From the NCBI GenBank assembly GCA_017481945.1, contig JAFUOJ010000014.1, positions 1 to 64,000 of the forward strand: a stretch of DNA of 64,000 nucleotides, read 5' to 3'. The notes below the pieces were generated by a model. The model saw nothing but the letters and a program-made list of their open reading frames with translations. It did no database searches and was not told where the DNA came from. Of this stretch, positions 17,060 through 26,986 are shown one piece after another. How positions within the stretch are numbered: the first letter of the stretch is position 1; the number at the start of each line of letters is the position of its first letter. The DNA is from Parabacteroides sp. (GTDB lineage Bacteria; Bacteroidota; Bacteroidia; Bacteroidales; Tannerellaceae). A program made the translations under genes and the position numbers.

Positions 17060-17845
17060 TTATTCGTCAATGGAACCTCTTACAATACCGCGTTGAGAAG
17101 TCTTAATGAAGTTGAGGATCAAATCACGTTCCTCACTTGGTTCATACTCTGTCTCAATGGCTTTTAAAGCTTCAGTGTTGTTTAAGCCACGTGTATAAAG
17201 TGTACGGTAAATATCTTGAATTAAGAATACCTGATCATTCGTAAAGCCTCGGCGGCGTAATCCAACAATATTAATACCACAATAAACAATAGGGTCACGA
17301 CCGATTAATGTATAAGGTGGAATATCTTTACCTATGCGAGAACCTCCTTGAATCATCACGTGCTTGGAGATTCGTGAGAATTGGTGTACTAAACTACCAC
17401 CACTTACAATTGCGAAGTCGTCGATTTCTACCTCTCCTGCAATTTGTGAAGCATTACCGATAATGATATTATCTTTTAAAATACAATCGTGTGCGATATG
17501 GGAGTAAGCCATGATTAGGCAATTCTTCCCGACTACCGTTTTTCCTCTTGAAGCAGTACCTCTGTTAACAGTTACACATTCCCGTAATGTAGTGTTGTCA
17601 CCAACTTCTGCAGTCGTAACTTCTCCTCTGAACTTTAAATCCTGAGGAATACCAGCAACAACAGCTCCCGGGAAGATATTACAATTATTACCGATTCGTG
17701 CTCCATCTAAAATTGTAGCATGCGAGTAAATACGACAGTTATCACCGATTACCACATCTTTCTCAATTACGGCAAAAGGGTCTACTATTGTATTCTGACC
17801 GATCTTTGCCTCCGGATGTACAACGGCTAAAGGGGATATATTCAT
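17060..17845 (-). CDS. lpxA: Acyl-ACP--UDP-GlcNAc O-acyltransferase LpxA
   Basis: 261 residues; catalyses the first step of lipid A synthesis in the cytoplasm. The left-handed beta-helix hexapeptide repeats fill about 1-190 (for example IGDNCRIYSHA, IGNNCNIFPGA). HIAHDC near residue 121 supplies the catalytic His, and the C-terminal helical part carries RRRGFTNDQV. It lies third in lpxD-lpxC/fabZ-lpxA order with gaps of 11-16 bases, an operon conserved in Bacteroidetes. Confidence 0.96.
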   Translation of the reverse strand: MNISPLAVVHPEAKIGQNTIVDPFAVIEKDVVIGDNCRIYSHATILDGARIGNNCNIFPGAVVAGIPQDLKFRGEVTTAEVGDNTTLRECVTVNRGTASRGKTVVGKNCLIMAYSHIAHDCILKDNIIIGNASQIAGEVEIDDFAIVSGGSLVHQFSRISKHVMIQGGSRIGKDIPPYTLIGRDPIVYCGINIVGLRRRGFTNDQVFLIQDIYRTLYTRGLNNTEALKAIETEYEPSEERDLILNFIKTSQRGIVRGSIDE

Positions 17846-17861
17846 TCTCTTTATGTTATAT

Positions 17862-19244
17862 TTATTTGTTCTTTACTATTTGTGCCATAAATTCAGCTTC
17901 TGTTACCAGCTTATCGCCTACAAAAGCGTAACCTTTCATCGTAGAAACACCCCGACGAATAGGAGCTAATAACTCCAAACGCATAATCAACGTGTCTCCG
18001 GGAACAACTTTCTGACGGAACTTTACGTTATTAATAGTCAGGAAGTAAGTAGAGTAACGTTCTGGTTCATCTACAGAGTTCAAGACAAGTAAACCTCCTG
18101 TTTGTGCCATTGCTTCAATTTGTAAAACACCAGGCATAACAGGTTCTTCTGGGAAATGCCCTTGGAAGAATGGTTCATCAGTTGTAGTGTTTTTTATACC
18201 TACAATATAATTACCTCCGATCTCAATGATTTTGTCTACTAATTGGAATGGGTAACGATGAGGTAGTAGCTTGCGGATCTGATTGACATCAAAAATAGGA
18301 GGATTTTCAGGATTGTAAACAGGAGCCTGAATGCTATTTTGTTTAATATCCTTTCGAATAGTACGAGCTAACTGATTATTAATCTTATGTCCTGGACGAG
18401 TCGCTATTACACGACCACGAATAGGTTTACCAATTAGAGCCAAGTCGCCAATAACGTCAATTAGTTTATGTCGTGCTGGTTCGTTATCGAAGACTAAAGG
18501 TTTGTTATTGATGTAGCCTAAATCTGTTACATCTTTGTGAGGTATATTCATCTTATCAGCTAAACAGTCAAGAGCTTCTTGAGAGATTTTCTGATCATAG
18601 ATTACAATAGCATTGTCGAGATCTCCTCCTTTGATAAGATTATTTTGTAATAATGCTTCTACTTCCCGAACAAAAACAAATGTTCGTGAGGCAGCCAATG
18701 AAGGGAACTCACTTAAATCATCCAATGTCGCAAATTGATTGGAAAGTACAGGTGAATTGAAAGAGATTAGAACATTTATACTAAACTTTTCATCTGGTAA
18801 AATAATAAGTGAAGAACCTGTTGCTTCATCTTTTACCTCAATTTTGTGTTTAACGATATAAAAATCTCTGGGAGCATTCTGTTCTACAATACCTACTTTC
18901 TGAATCTCTTCACTATAATAATATGAACTACCGTCTAAAATAGGAAATTCAGGAGCATTTACCTCTATAAGGCAGTTGTCTATTCCGTAAGCATACAATG
19001 CTGCCATCGCATGTTCAATGGTACTCACTTGAATACCGCTTTTAGAAAGCACAGTACCTCTTTGAGTTCCTGCTACGTTTTCAGCAACAGCATCGATTGT
19101 TGGTGCTCCTTCTAAGTCTACACGTTTAATCTTATATCCGTGGTTTTCAGGTGCCGGATGGAAAGATATTTGAATATCTAATCCAGTGTGCAATCCTTTT
19201 CCTTGCAAAGAGAAGCTTGTGGCAAGCGTTTTTTGTTTCTGCAT
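17862..19244 (-). CDS. lpxC: Bifunctional LpxC deacetylase / FabZ dehydratase
   Basis: 460 residues joining two enzymes. The first 305 or so are LpxC, the zinc UDP-3-O-acyl-GlcNAc deacetylase that commits the cell to lipid A (STIEHAMAALYAYGIDN with the zinc His near 78, and EPARHKLIDVIGDLAL with the other ligands near 260). The last 145 are FabZ, the 3-hydroxyacyl-ACP dehydratase (LLPHRYPFQLVDK near 328 with the catalytic His, and GHFPEEPVMPGVLQIEA near 371). This fusion is characteristic of Bacteroidetes. It couples lipid A and fatty-acid flux in one polypeptide. Confidence 0.97.
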   Translation of the reverse strand: MQKQKTLATSFSLQGKGLHTGLDIQISFHPAPENHGYKIKRVDLEGAPTIDAVAENVAGTQRGTVLSKSGIQVSTIEHAMAALYAYGIDNCLIEVNAPEFPILDGSSYYYSEEIQKVGIVEQNAPRDFYIVKHKIEVKDEATGSSLIILPDEKFSINVLISFNSPVLSNQFATLDDLSEFPSLAASRTFVFVREVEALLQNNLIKGGDLDNAIVIYDQKISQEALDCLADKMNIPHKDVTDLGYINNKPLVFDNEPARHKLIDVIGDLALIGKPIRGRVIATRPGHKINNQLARTIRKDIKQNSIQAPVYNPENPPIFDVNQIRKLLPHRYPFQLVDKIIEIGGNYIVGIKNTTTDEPFFQGHFPEEPVMPGVLQIEAMAQTGGLLVLNSVDEPERYSTYFLTINNVKFRQKVVPGDTLIMRLELLAPIRRGVSTMKGYAFVGDKLVTEAEFMAQIVKNK

Positions 19245-19255
19245 ACGTTTCTAAT

Positions 19256-20296
19256 TTATTTATTAAGTTCTTTTTTTAGCTGTTCTATCTCGCGTTGCAT
19301 TTGGCCTAATTGGCGATACATATCTGGCAAGCGATTAAAAATAGCACTGGAGCGCATAAAATTCTTAGCATTAATAGCAGGAGCTCCTAATAAAGTATCC
19401 GGTTTTTTTACATCACTTATGACACCACATTGTGCACCAAAAACAACTTTGTCTGCAATATGGATGTGTCCAGATAGACCTGCCTGTCCTCCAAACATAC
19501 AATGACGTCCGATTTTTGTTGAACCTGCAATACCAACTTGAGCTGCCATTACCGTATTTTCTCCCACCTCTACATTATGGGCAATTTGCACTAAATTGTC
19601 TAATTTAACACCTTTACGGATAATTGTAGAATCCATGACAGCACGGTCAATAGTTGTATTGGCTCCAATTTCTACATCATCTTCAATAATAACGTTCCCT
19701 AATTGAGGAATCTTTTTGTAGTTTTCTCCTTCGGGAGCAAAACCGAATCCATCTGCTCCGATAACAGATCCTGCATGTAAAATACAGTTATTTCCAACAA
19801 TACAACCCTCATATATAGTAACGTGCGGATAAACAATACAGTTTTCTCCAATGGAAACGTGATCACCTATATAAACGTGTGGATATATCTTGCTATTCTT
19901 TCCTACTTTAACATCTTTACCGATATAAGCAAAATTACCTACGTAACAGTTTTCTCCTACTGACGCAGAATTAGCAATAAAAGCTGTAGAATCAATACCT
20001 GCCTTTTTCTCTTTGGTTTGTTCTACCATGTTTAGTAATATGGCAAGTGCAGCGTATGCGTTTTCTACTTTTATTAATGTCGCTTTTATTGGCTCCGCCG
20101 GAGTAAAATCATTGTTTACCAAAACAATACTTGCTTCTGTTTGGTAGATAAAATGCTCATATTTAGGATTTGCCAAGAATGTCAATGTCCCAGTTTTCCC
20201 TTCTTCTATTTTAGAGAAATTATTTACTTTTACCTCGGGATCACCCTCAATAGTTCCTCCTAAGACACTTGCAATTTGTTGGGCTGAAAACTCCAT
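19256..20296 (-). CDS. lpxD: UDP-3-O-acylglucosamine N-acyltransferase LpxD
   Basis: 346 residues; the third lipid A enzyme. The N-terminal uridine-binding domain is about 1-100, followed by a hexapeptide-repeat beta-helix (about 105-310; [17 protein letters not shown] opens it). The catalytic His lies in [12 protein letters not shown] near 238. A C-terminal helix of about 25 residues, with [14 protein letters not shown], drives trimerisation. First gene of the lpxDCA run; a 10-bp hairpin and a -7-like CATCTTTG lie upstream. Confidence 0.96.
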   Translation of the reverse strand: MEFSAQQIASVLGGTIEGDPEVKVNNFSKIEEGKTGTLTFLANPKYEHFIYQTEASIVLVNNDFTPAEPIKATLIKVENAYAALAILLNMVEQTKEKKAGIDSTAFIANSASVGENCYVGNFAYIGKDVKVGKNSKIYPHVYIGDHVSIGENCIVYPHVTIYEGCIVGNNCILHAGSVIGADGFGFAPEGENYKKIPQLGNVIIEDDVEIGANTTIDRAVMDSTIIRKGVKLDNLVQIAHNVEVGENTVMAAQVGIAGSTKIGRHCMFGGQAGLSGHIHIADKVVFGAQCGVISDVKKPDTLLGAPAINAKNFMRSSAIFNRLPDMYRQLGQMQREIEQLKKELNK

Positions 20297-20325
20297 TGTT
20301 CTTTTATTAATGTTTGTTACTAAAC

Positions 20326-20353
20326 ATGATAGCCTATATTAAAAAGGCTATCA
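20326..20353. other. Perfect hairpin between pyrF and lpxD
   Basis: ATGATAGCCT (20326-20335) pairs perfectly with AGGCTATCAT (20344-20353). On the minus strand it follows pyrF and precedes lpxD. No T run follows it, so it could be a processing site or leader structure rather than a strong terminator. Confidence 0.5.
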
Positions 20354-20398
20354 TAACACATCTTGCAAAGATGGTAAATTTTACCTAAATAATCTATT

Positions 20399-21235
20399 CT
20401 ATTTAGAAATAAGTCCTTTTTGGAATAGATATTCTGCCATTTCAACCTGTACTGCTTTTGCTGCTTCACGAGCTACAGTGGCAAAGTTCTCAGATTTATC
20501 AGCATAGATGATTGCACGAGAGGAATTAACTAATAGACCACATTGGTCATTCATTCCATATTTAACAACTTCTGCTAAACTACCACCTTGAGCTCCAACA
20601 CCGGGTACAAGTAAGAAATGATTAGGCACATGTTTTCTAATGTCTAAAAACATCTTACCCTGTGTTGCTCCTACAACATACATCATCTGTTCATCGTTTG
20701 CCCAAGTCTGGGATCTTTTTAATACTTTTTCAAATAAGCGTTCTCCATTTGTATCTTCTGTCATTTGGAAATCTTGAGAACCTTTGTTTGAAGTTAATGC
20801 TAATAAAATAACCCAAGCTTCTGGATAAATTAGAAATGGTTTTACACTATCTTCTCCCATATAAGGAGCTACAGTTACAGCATCTACTTTAATGTGATCA
20901 AAAAATGAACGGGCATACATCTCAGAGGTGTTGCCAATATCTCCACGTTTTGCGTCTGCAATAATGAATTGATCTGAATAGTTCTCACGCAAATAAGCAA
21001 CTGTCTTTTCAAATGCTAATGTACCTTTGACACCTAAGCTTTCATAAAATGCTAAATTCGGTTTGTATGCTACACAATAGTCTGCAGTAGCGTCAATTAT
21101 AGCTTTATTAAAAGCAAAAATAGGATCTTCCTCAGATAGTAAATGCTGTGGAATCTTTTTTATATCAGTGTCTAATCCAACACAAAGGAAGGATTGTTTC
21201 TTTTTTATGTTCTCAAATAATTGCTGTTTATTCAT
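20399..21235 (-). CDS. pyrF: Orotidine-5'-phosphate decarboxylase PyrF
   Basis: 278 residues, the long type-2 form usual in Bacteroidetes; makes UMP. The catalytic Asp/Lys motif reads [13 protein letters not shown] near residue 93. FLCVGLDTD opens the barrel at about 16 and [12 protein letters not shown] near 211 is the phosphate-binding loop. It follows prfA after 32 bases on the same strand. Confidence 0.95.
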   Translation of the reverse strand: MNKQQLFENIKKKQSFLCVGLDTDIKKIPQHLLSEEDPIFAFNKAIIDATADYCVAYKPNLAFYESLGVKGTLAFEKTVAYLRENYSDQFIIADAKRGDIGNTSEMYARSFFDHIKVDAVTVAPYMGEDSVKPFLIYPEAWVILLALTSNKGSQDFQMTEDTNGERLFEKVLKRSQTWANDEQMMYVVGATQGKMFLDIRKHVPNHFLLVPGVGAQGGSLAEVVKYGMNDQCGLLVNSSRAIIYADKSENFATVAREAAKAVQVEMAEYLFQKGLISK

Positions 21236-21267
21236 GTTGTTTATTTATATAAAATGATTTAAGTATA

Positions 21268-22377
21268 TTATAATTCTGATTCTTTAAGTCGTTCTGCATT
21301 TTCTGCAACAATTAGTTGATCCAAGCAACTCTGTATTTCACCATCCATAAAAGCTGAAAGATTATAGATTGTATAATTTATGCGGTGATCTGTTATTCGT
21401 CCTTGTGGATAATTATAAGTACGAATTTTAGCAGATCGGTCACCAGTGGAAACCATTGTTTTTCGCTTGTTTGCTATATCATCCAAATATTTTTGATGTT
21501 CTTTGTCATAGATGAATGAACGCAAACGAGTAAGTGCACGCTCCTTATTTTTGGGTTGGTCGCGTGTCTCTGTACATTCGATCAAGATTTCTTCGCTAAC
21601 TCCTGTATTAGGATTTTTCCAAACATAACGTAAGCGAACTCCTGATTCAACCTTATTTACATTTTGTCCTCCTGCTCCACCAGAACGGAAAGTGTCCCAT
21701 TTGATTTCACCTTCGTTGATTTCTACATCGAATTCATCTGCTTCGGGGAGAACAGCTACGGTAGCTGCAGAAGTATGTACGCGACCTTGTGTCTCTGTGG
21801 CAGGAACACGTTGTACGCGATGTACTCCTGATTCATATTTAAGCGTTCCATATACTTTTTCTCCACTAACAGTGAAGATGATTTCTTTGAAACCACCAGC
21901 AGCTCCTTCACTAAAACTGGATAATGCTACTTTCCACCCTTTTGCTTCACAATATTTGACATACATTCGGTATAAATCTCCGGCAAAAAGGGCTGCTTCA
22001 TCACCTCCTGTTCCTCCACGAATTTCAACAATAGCATTTTTGTCATCTTGTGGGTCCGCTGGAACTAAAAGTAATTTTATCTCTTCTTCTAACTCAGGAA
22101 TACGTGCTTCACAAATAGTCATTTCTTCACGAGCTATTTCTTTCATCTCCGGATCATTCTCGTTCATCATTAAACGAGCTTCTTCTAATCCATTAAGACA
22201 TTGTACGTATTCTTTGCGAGCCTTTATTATTTCGTTAAGTTCTTTATATTCTTTTGTGAGCTTAACGTATCGTTTCTGGTCGGCAATAACATTAGGGTCT
22301 GTGATGAGCGTTGACACCTCTTCGAAGCGTGAAACGAGCCCATCCAGTTTCTCTAATAAAGAATTGTTCTCAATCAT
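21268..22377 (-). CDS. prfA: Peptide chain release factor 1
   Basis: 369 residues, normal for RF1, which terminates translation at UAA and UAG. The GGQ peptidyl-hydrolysis motif is in RSGGAGGQNVNK near residue 238. The codon-recognition segment and HRVQRVPATETQGRVHTSAATVAV near 190 are typical. It is 12 bases downstream of purM and shares the purM-prfA-pyrF transcript order. Confidence 0.96.
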   Translation of the reverse strand: MIENNSLLEKLDGLVSRFEEVSTLITDPNVIADQKRYVKLTKEYKELNEIIKARKEYVQCLNGLEEARLMMNENDPEMKEIAREEMTICEARIPELEEEIKLLLVPADPQDDKNAIVEIRGGTGGDEAALFAGDLYRMYVKYCEAKGWKVALSSFSEGAAGGFKEIIFTVSGEKVYGTLKYESGVHRVQRVPATETQGRVHTSAATVAVLPEADEFDVEINEGEIKWDTFRSGGAGGQNVNKVESGVRLRYVWKNPNTGVSEEILIECTETRDQPKNKERALTRLRSFIYDKEHQKYLDDIANKRKTMVSTGDRSAKIRTYNYPQGRITDHRINYTIYNLSAFMDGEIQSCLDQLIVAENAERLKESEL

Positions 22378-22389
22378 TCTATTAAAAAA

Positions 22390-23559
22390 TTAATAGGTGA
22401 ATTCTCCAAATTCGCTTTTAATAATTAATTCCTTTTTATCGCTTGCTTCAACATGACCAACTATTTGTGCGTCAATATTGAAAGATTGACTGATTGCAAT
22501 TACTTCTTCGGCATGTTCAGGAGAGAGGTAAACTTCTAAACGGTGTCCCATATTGAAGACTTTGTACATCTCTTCCCAGGCAGTACCACTCTGTTCCTTA
22601 ATTGTACGGAACAATGGAGGAACAGGGAATAAATTGTCTTTTATCACACGACAGTTATCACCAATGAAGTGCATGATTTTTGTTTGTGCTCCCCCTGAAC
22701 AATGAACCATTCCGTGTATTTCGGGACGTAATGCGTCTAATAATTTTTTTACTACAGGAGCATAAGTACGAGTAGGGGATAAAACTAACTTTCCAGCATT
22801 CAACGGACTTCCTTCTACTGAGTCTGTTAATCGCAAACCACCACTATAAACTAATTCATCTGGAACGGCCTTATCAAAACTTTCTGGATATTTTTCTGCT
22901 AAATATTTAGCAAAAACATCATGACGTGCACTGGTTAAACCGTTGCTACCCATGCCTCCATTATATTCTTTCTCATAAGTCGCTTGACCAAAAGAGGCCA
23001 ATCCAACAATGACATCTCCCGGACGAATATTCGCATTATCAATGACGTCTGCACGTTTCATACGGCAAGTAACAGTACTATCTACGATGATCGTACGAAC
23101 TAAATCGCCTACATCAGCTGTTTCTCCACCTGTTGCATAGCAACCAACACCCATTTCTCGAAGTTCAGCTAATAGCTCATCTGTCCCATTTATAATGGCA
23201 GAAATTACTTCTCCCGGAACTAATAGTTTGTTGCGTCCGATAGTTGATGATACCAATATATTATCGACTGCTCCTACACAAAGAAGGTCGTCAATATTCA
23301 TAATTAAAGCGTCTTGAGCAATTCCTTTCCAGACAGATAAATCTCCTGTTTCTTTCCAATACAAATATGCCAAAGAGGATTTTGTACCGGCTCCATCTGC
23401 ATGCATAATGTTGCAATATTCGGGATCACCCCCCAATATATCAGGGATTATCTTACAAAATGCTTTTGGGAAAATTCCCTTGTCGATGTTCTTAATAGCG
23501 TTATGAACATCCTCTTTAGAAGCGGATACTCCGCGTAGATTATAACGTTGGTCGCTCAT
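22390..23559 (-). CDS. purM: Phosphoribosylformylglycinamidine cyclo-ligase (AIR synthase)
   Basis: 389 residues of the PurM fold; makes aminoimidazole ribotide in purine synthesis. Motifs seen are HADGAGTKSSLAY near 53, the Mg/ATP segment DALIMNIDDLLCVGA near 82, GGETADVGDLVRT near 143 and HCSGGAQTK near 287. Slightly longer than the E. coli enzyme, as is usual for Bacteroidales. A -7 element TATCTTTG (23586-23579, minus strand) lies about 20 bases before the start codon and probably drives purM, prfA and pyrF. Confidence 0.92.
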   Translation of the reverse strand: MSDQRYNLRGVSASKEDVHNAIKNIDKGIFPKAFCKIIPDILGGDPEYCNIMHADGAGTKSSLAYLYWKETGDLSVWKGIAQDALIMNIDDLLCVGAVDNILVSSTIGRNKLLVPGEVISAIINGTDELLAELREMGVGCYATGGETADVGDLVRTIIVDSTVTCRMKRADVIDNANIRPGDVIVGLASFGQATYEKEYNGGMGSNGLTSARHDVFAKYLAEKYPESFDKAVPDELVYSGGLRLTDSVEGSPLNAGKLVLSPTRTYAPVVKKLLDALRPEIHGMVHCSGGAQTKIMHFIGDNCRVIKDNLFPVPPLFRTIKEQSGTAWEEMYKVFNMGHRLEVYLSPEHAEEVIAISQSFNIDAQIVGHVEASDKKELIIKSEFGEFTY

Positions 23560-23578
23560 TGTTTTGTAAATTTGGTGA

Positions 23579-23586
23579 CAAAGATA
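23579..23586 (-). promoter_or_regulatory. -7 element before purM
   Basis: Minus-strand TATCTTTG is an exact TAnnTTTG match placed 20 bases before the purM ATG. Confidence 0.5.
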
Positions 23587-23602
23587 CTACTTTTTGTCTT
23601 AT

Positions 23603-24502
23603 TTATCTAAGTTTTAGAACATCTCCTTCTTCCGGAGTGTAATCTTTATCCATTTTGTTTAGTTTGTATAAACTTTTAATTTGGATTCCATATTTCTGAG
23701 AAATACTATGCATTGATTCACCTACTTGTACAATATGTTCATAATAAGGCTTATCAGCTTTCTTCTTTTTCTTTTCCAAATAGATAATATCTCCTTTCTG
23801 TAAAGGAAAATCTTCCGGAATTTCATTGTACTTTTCTAAGTCTTTAGTTCGAAATCCGAGGCTGACTGCAATGTCATTCAGATTATCTCTACCATTAGAA
23901 TAAACGTATAACAGATCATGGGTGCGATAAATTGTATATTTCGCCACCTGAGTTATTTTCCGTTTTGTCTTTTTGGTAATCTTAGCAACATCATAACGAT
24001 ATAAATCGTAATCTTCTATCAATTTAATCAGTCGGTTGGCATACGCTCGGTCTGTTGCGTATCCACATCTCTGCAACCCTTTGGCCCAACCTTTATAGTC
24101 TGTAACCTTTAGTTTAAACAAAGAAGCATAGCGAGGACGTTCTGTTAAGAAACGGGCATGATCTTCGTAAGATTGTTCCGGATTTTTGTATTTACGGAAA
24201 CATTCTCCTCTTAAATCATCATCGTGGCGGACACTTGCTCCTTTCCAATCGTGACATTTTATACCAAAGTGGTTGTTGGATTTGCGAGCCAATTCACTGT
24301 TACCGGCTCCAGACTCAAGAATACCTTGCGCTAAAGTGATACTGGCAGGAATTCGATAGAGTTTTTGGTGTTGAACGGCGATAAGGCTGTATTTCTTAAT
24401 GTATTTTTCATAATTTGAGTTTTTATGTTGACTGATAGCAGGACTGATTCCTATCCAAATGAATGATAATAATAGAGCGGTTATTCGTATTCTAAGTCGC
24501 AT
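23603..24502 (-). CDS. Exported glucosaminidase with LysM repeats
   Basis: 299-residue peptidoglycan hydrolase. A signal peptide covers about 1-24. The glucosaminidase/FlgJ-like domain is at about 35-175, with the catalytic Glu in LAQGILESGAGNS near 67 and the supporting YATDRAYANRL near 150. Two LysM-type sugar-binding modules follow (about 190-235 and 253-299, the second ending GDVLKLR). It should cut the glycan strand in the periplasm. It is on the same strand as purM but separated by a promoter, so probably a separate unit. Confidence 0.88.
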   Translation of the reverse strand: MRLRIRITALLLSFIWIGISPAISQHKNSNYEKYIKKYSLIAVQHQKLYRIPASITLAQGILESGAGNSELARKSNNHFGIKCHDWKGASVRHDDDLRGECFRKYKNPEQSYEDHARFLTERPRYASLFKLKVTDYKGWAKGLQRCGYATDRAYANRLIKLIEDYDLYRYDVAKITKKTKRKITQVAKYTIYRTHDLLYVYSNGRDNLNDIAVSLGFRTKDLEKYNEIPEDFPLQKGDIIYLEKKKKKADKPYYEHIVQVGESMHSISQKYGIQIKSLYKLNKMDKDYTPEEGDVLKLR

Positions 24503-24565
24503 ATAAAAGAAAATTTTTTATCGTTATTGTGATGGGCAAAGATAATGATTCTGAAATACATTTGT

Positions 24566-24573
24566 TATATTTG
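24566..24573 (+). promoter_or_regulatory. -7 element before cdd
   Basis: TATATTTG matches TAnnTTTG, 18 bases before the cdd start codon. Confidence 0.4.
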
Positions 24574-24590
24574 TTCTATAATATCTGTTT

Positions 24591-25070
24591 ATGGAAGAGA
24601 TTCGAATTGAGACAAAAGTAACAAAAGTTCCTTATCAGGAACTATCACAAAAAGAGTTTGAATTAATGAATCAGGCTGTTCAAGCAGCAACACATGCTTA
24701 TGCTCCTTATTCCAAATTTACGGTTGGTGCTGCTGTCTTGTTGGAGAATGAGGTAATTATAACAGGCAGTAATCAAGAGAATGCCGCCTATCCTTCAGGT
24801 CTATGTGCTGAACGCGTCGCTCTGTTTCAGGCCAGTCATCAATATCCGGAAGTTCCAGTATTAGCACTTGCTATTGCAGCGGTTGCAGATAAACAGCAAG
24901 TAGAAAGTATTTCTCCTTGTGGGGCTTGCAGACAGGTCCTGTTGGAAATAGAACAACGTCATGGTAAGCCGATGAAAGTTCTTCTGTGCGGAACAAAAGA
25001 GATACTTATTATAGAAAGTGCAGAATCTTTGTTGCCGCTTTGCTTTGGAGCAAAAGATTTAGATTGCTGA
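24591..25070 (+). CDS. cdd: Cytidine deaminase
   Basis: 159-residue zinc enzyme that deaminates cytidine and deoxycytidine for pyrimidine salvage. PYSKFTVGAAV is near 40, the catalytic CAERVALFQA (first zinc Cys and Glu) is near 72, and the second ligand pair SPCGACRQVLLE is near 105. An N-terminal extension of about 15 residues precedes the usual start; the first ATG is kept because the -7 element lies close upstream. Convergent with the phosphohexomutase gene. Confidence 0.95.
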   Translation: MEEIRIETKVTKVPYQELSQKEFELMNQAVQAATHAYAPYSKFTVGAAVLLENEVIITGSNQENAAYPSGLCAERVALFQASHQYPEVPVLALAIAAVADKQQVESISPCGACRQVLLEIEQRHGKPMKVLLCGTKEILIIESAESLLPLCFGAKDLDC

Positions 25071-25083
25071 AATGAGAATAGAA

Positions 25084-25122
25084 AAGCCTTTATTCTCCTT
25101 ACAAAGTGAAAAATAAAGGCTT
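25084..25122. terminator. Bidirectional terminator between cdd and the phosphohexomutase gene
   Basis: AAGCCTTTATT (25084-25094) pairs perfectly with AATAAAGGCTT (25112-25122), with A/T-rich flanks on both sides, between two convergent genes. Confidence 0.7.
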
Positions 25123-25145
25123 CCCTTATTTAAGATGAAATGAAA

Positions 25146-26891
25146 TTAGATTCCTAATGATTTCTTTACGGCTTCTATCTTTTCAACAGCAGCAGCGTTT
25201 GCACTTGCATAACACTTCGGACATCCCATTTCTCCCTTTACTTCGATATAGAATTTAATCTTAGGTTCAGTACCGGAAGGACGAACAGATATCTTTGTAC
25301 CATCTTCAGTAAAGTATTGAAGTACGTTACTTGTTTCCGGCATATCAATATCAGAGACATTCCCTTCTCCGTCTGTTGCTTTCAAAGTCTTATAGTCTTT
25401 CGCTAAAGCAACCTTAGAACCTCCAATTTCTTTCGGAGGATTAGCGCGGAAGTTTTCCATCATGGCTTTGATTTCGTCTGCACCACTCTTGCCCGGCTTA
25501 ACTAAGTTTACAGTTGTTTCCTTAGAGAAACCATATTCAACGTAGATTTCCATCAAAACATCATACAATGTCTTTCCCTGATCTTTTGCCCAAGCGCAGA
25601 TTTCAGCCAATAGTGTACAAGCAGAAACGGCATCTTTGTCACGTACAAAGTCCTCAGCTAAGAAACCATAACTTTCTTCGCCACCACCAATGTACTGTTT
25701 AATACCTTCGTTCAAGCGGATTTGACGTGCAATCCATTTGAAGCCAGTGTAGCAGTCATACATTTCGATGTTGTTTTTATCTGCAACCGCTTTAATCAGC
25801 TCAGTAGTAACAATTGTTTTTACAACAAATTCGTTACCAACCATCTTACCCATTGCAATGCGGTTCTTGATGATGTAATACAAGAAGATTAAACATGTCT
25901 GGTTTCCATTGATTAAGACCCATTCGCCTTTATCATCTTTGCAAGCCATACCTACGCGGTCTGCGTCAGGGTCTGTTGCCATCACGATATCTGCGTCAAT
26001 GCTCTTAGCCAATTCAATTGCTTTAGACAAAGCTTCTGCATTTTCAGGGTTCGGAGAGATTACTGTTGGGAAATCACCACTCTTAACCATTTGTTCTGGT
26101 ACGCAATGTACATTTTCAAATCCCCACTGTTTCAATGCACGCGGAACCAACATCATACCTGTACCGTGAATAGGAGTGAACACGATACTTAAATCTTTCT
26201 GACGTTTGATAACTTCAGGATCGATAGATATAGAATGAACTTTATCCAAATATACGCTATCAATATCTTCACCGATAATCTGGATAAGCTCTTTATTACC
26301 TTCAAACTTAATGTCAGCTGCAGAAGAAACTTTATTTACTTCGTCAATAATACCTTTGTCATGCGGAGCCAATACCTGTGCACCGTCATCCCAATAAGCT
26401 TTGTATCCGTTGTATTCTTTTGGGTTGTGCGAAGCCGTTAAGATAATACCGCTTTGGCAACCTAAGTGGCGGATAGCAAAAGACATCTCTGGAGTAGGGC
26501 GCATGTCGTCAAATAAATAGACTTTGATACCGTTTGCAGAGAAGATATTTGCAGAGATTTCAGCAAACAAACGGCTGTTGTTACGGCAGTCATGACCGAT
26601 ACAAACAGAAATTTGTTCTAAATCTTTAAAGTTTTTGTTCAAATAGTTTGACAAACCTTGTGTTGCAGCACCGACTGTATAAATATTCATACGATTGCTA
26701 CCAACACCCATAATACCTCTTAAACCTCCGGTACCGAATTCCAAATCTTTATAGAAACATTCAATCAATTCTGTCGGATCTTCATTATCTAACAGAGCTT
26801 GAACTTGCGCACGAGTCTCAGCGTCATAACTTTCAGAAAGCCAACTTTGGGCTTTGCTTCTTACCATTTCTAACAGTTCTTTGTTTTCCAT
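25146..26891 (-). CDS. Phosphohexomutase (phosphoglucomutase/phosphomannomutase)
   Basis: 581 residues of the alpha-D-phosphohexomutase family. The phospho-serine loop TASHNPKEYNGYK is near 152, the Mg loop DPDADRVGMA near 310, the sugar-binding GGGEESYG near 407 and the phosphate-binding RPSGTEPKIKFY near 538. The length fits the long phosphoglucomutase/phosphopentomutase group (PgcA/YbbT type). Interconverts hexose 1- and 6-phosphates. Alone in its unit. Confidence 0.93.
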   Translation of the reverse strand: MENKELLEMVRSKAQSWLSESYDAETRAQVQALLDNEDPTELIECFYKDLEFGTGGLRGIMGVGSNRMNIYTVGAATQGLSNYLNKNFKDLEQISVCIGHDCRNNSRLFAEISANIFSANGIKVYLFDDMRPTPEMSFAIRHLGCQSGIILTASHNPKEYNGYKAYWDDGAQVLAPHDKGIIDEVNKVSSAADIKFEGNKELIQIIGEDIDSVYLDKVHSISIDPEVIKRQKDLSIVFTPIHGTGMMLVPRALKQWGFENVHCVPEQMVKSGDFPTVISPNPENAEALSKAIELAKSIDADIVMATDPDADRVGMACKDDKGEWVLINGNQTCLIFLYYIIKNRIAMGKMVGNEFVVKTIVTTELIKAVADKNNIEMYDCYTGFKWIARQIRLNEGIKQYIGGGEESYGFLAEDFVRDKDAVSACTLLAEICAWAKDQGKTLYDVLMEIYVEYGFSKETTVNLVKPGKSGADEIKAMMENFRANPPKEIGGSKVALAKDYKTLKATDGEGNVSDIDMPETSNVLQYFTEDGTKISVRPSGTEPKIKFYIEVKGEMGCPKCYASANAAAVEKIEAVKKSLGI

Positions 26892-26986
26892 GAATTGTAT
26901 TTTTAATTTTTAATTGAATGATTTTTCGGTTTTTAATAAGCAAAGGTAGGAATAAATTGGTAATATCCAATTATTAAGCCCAATAT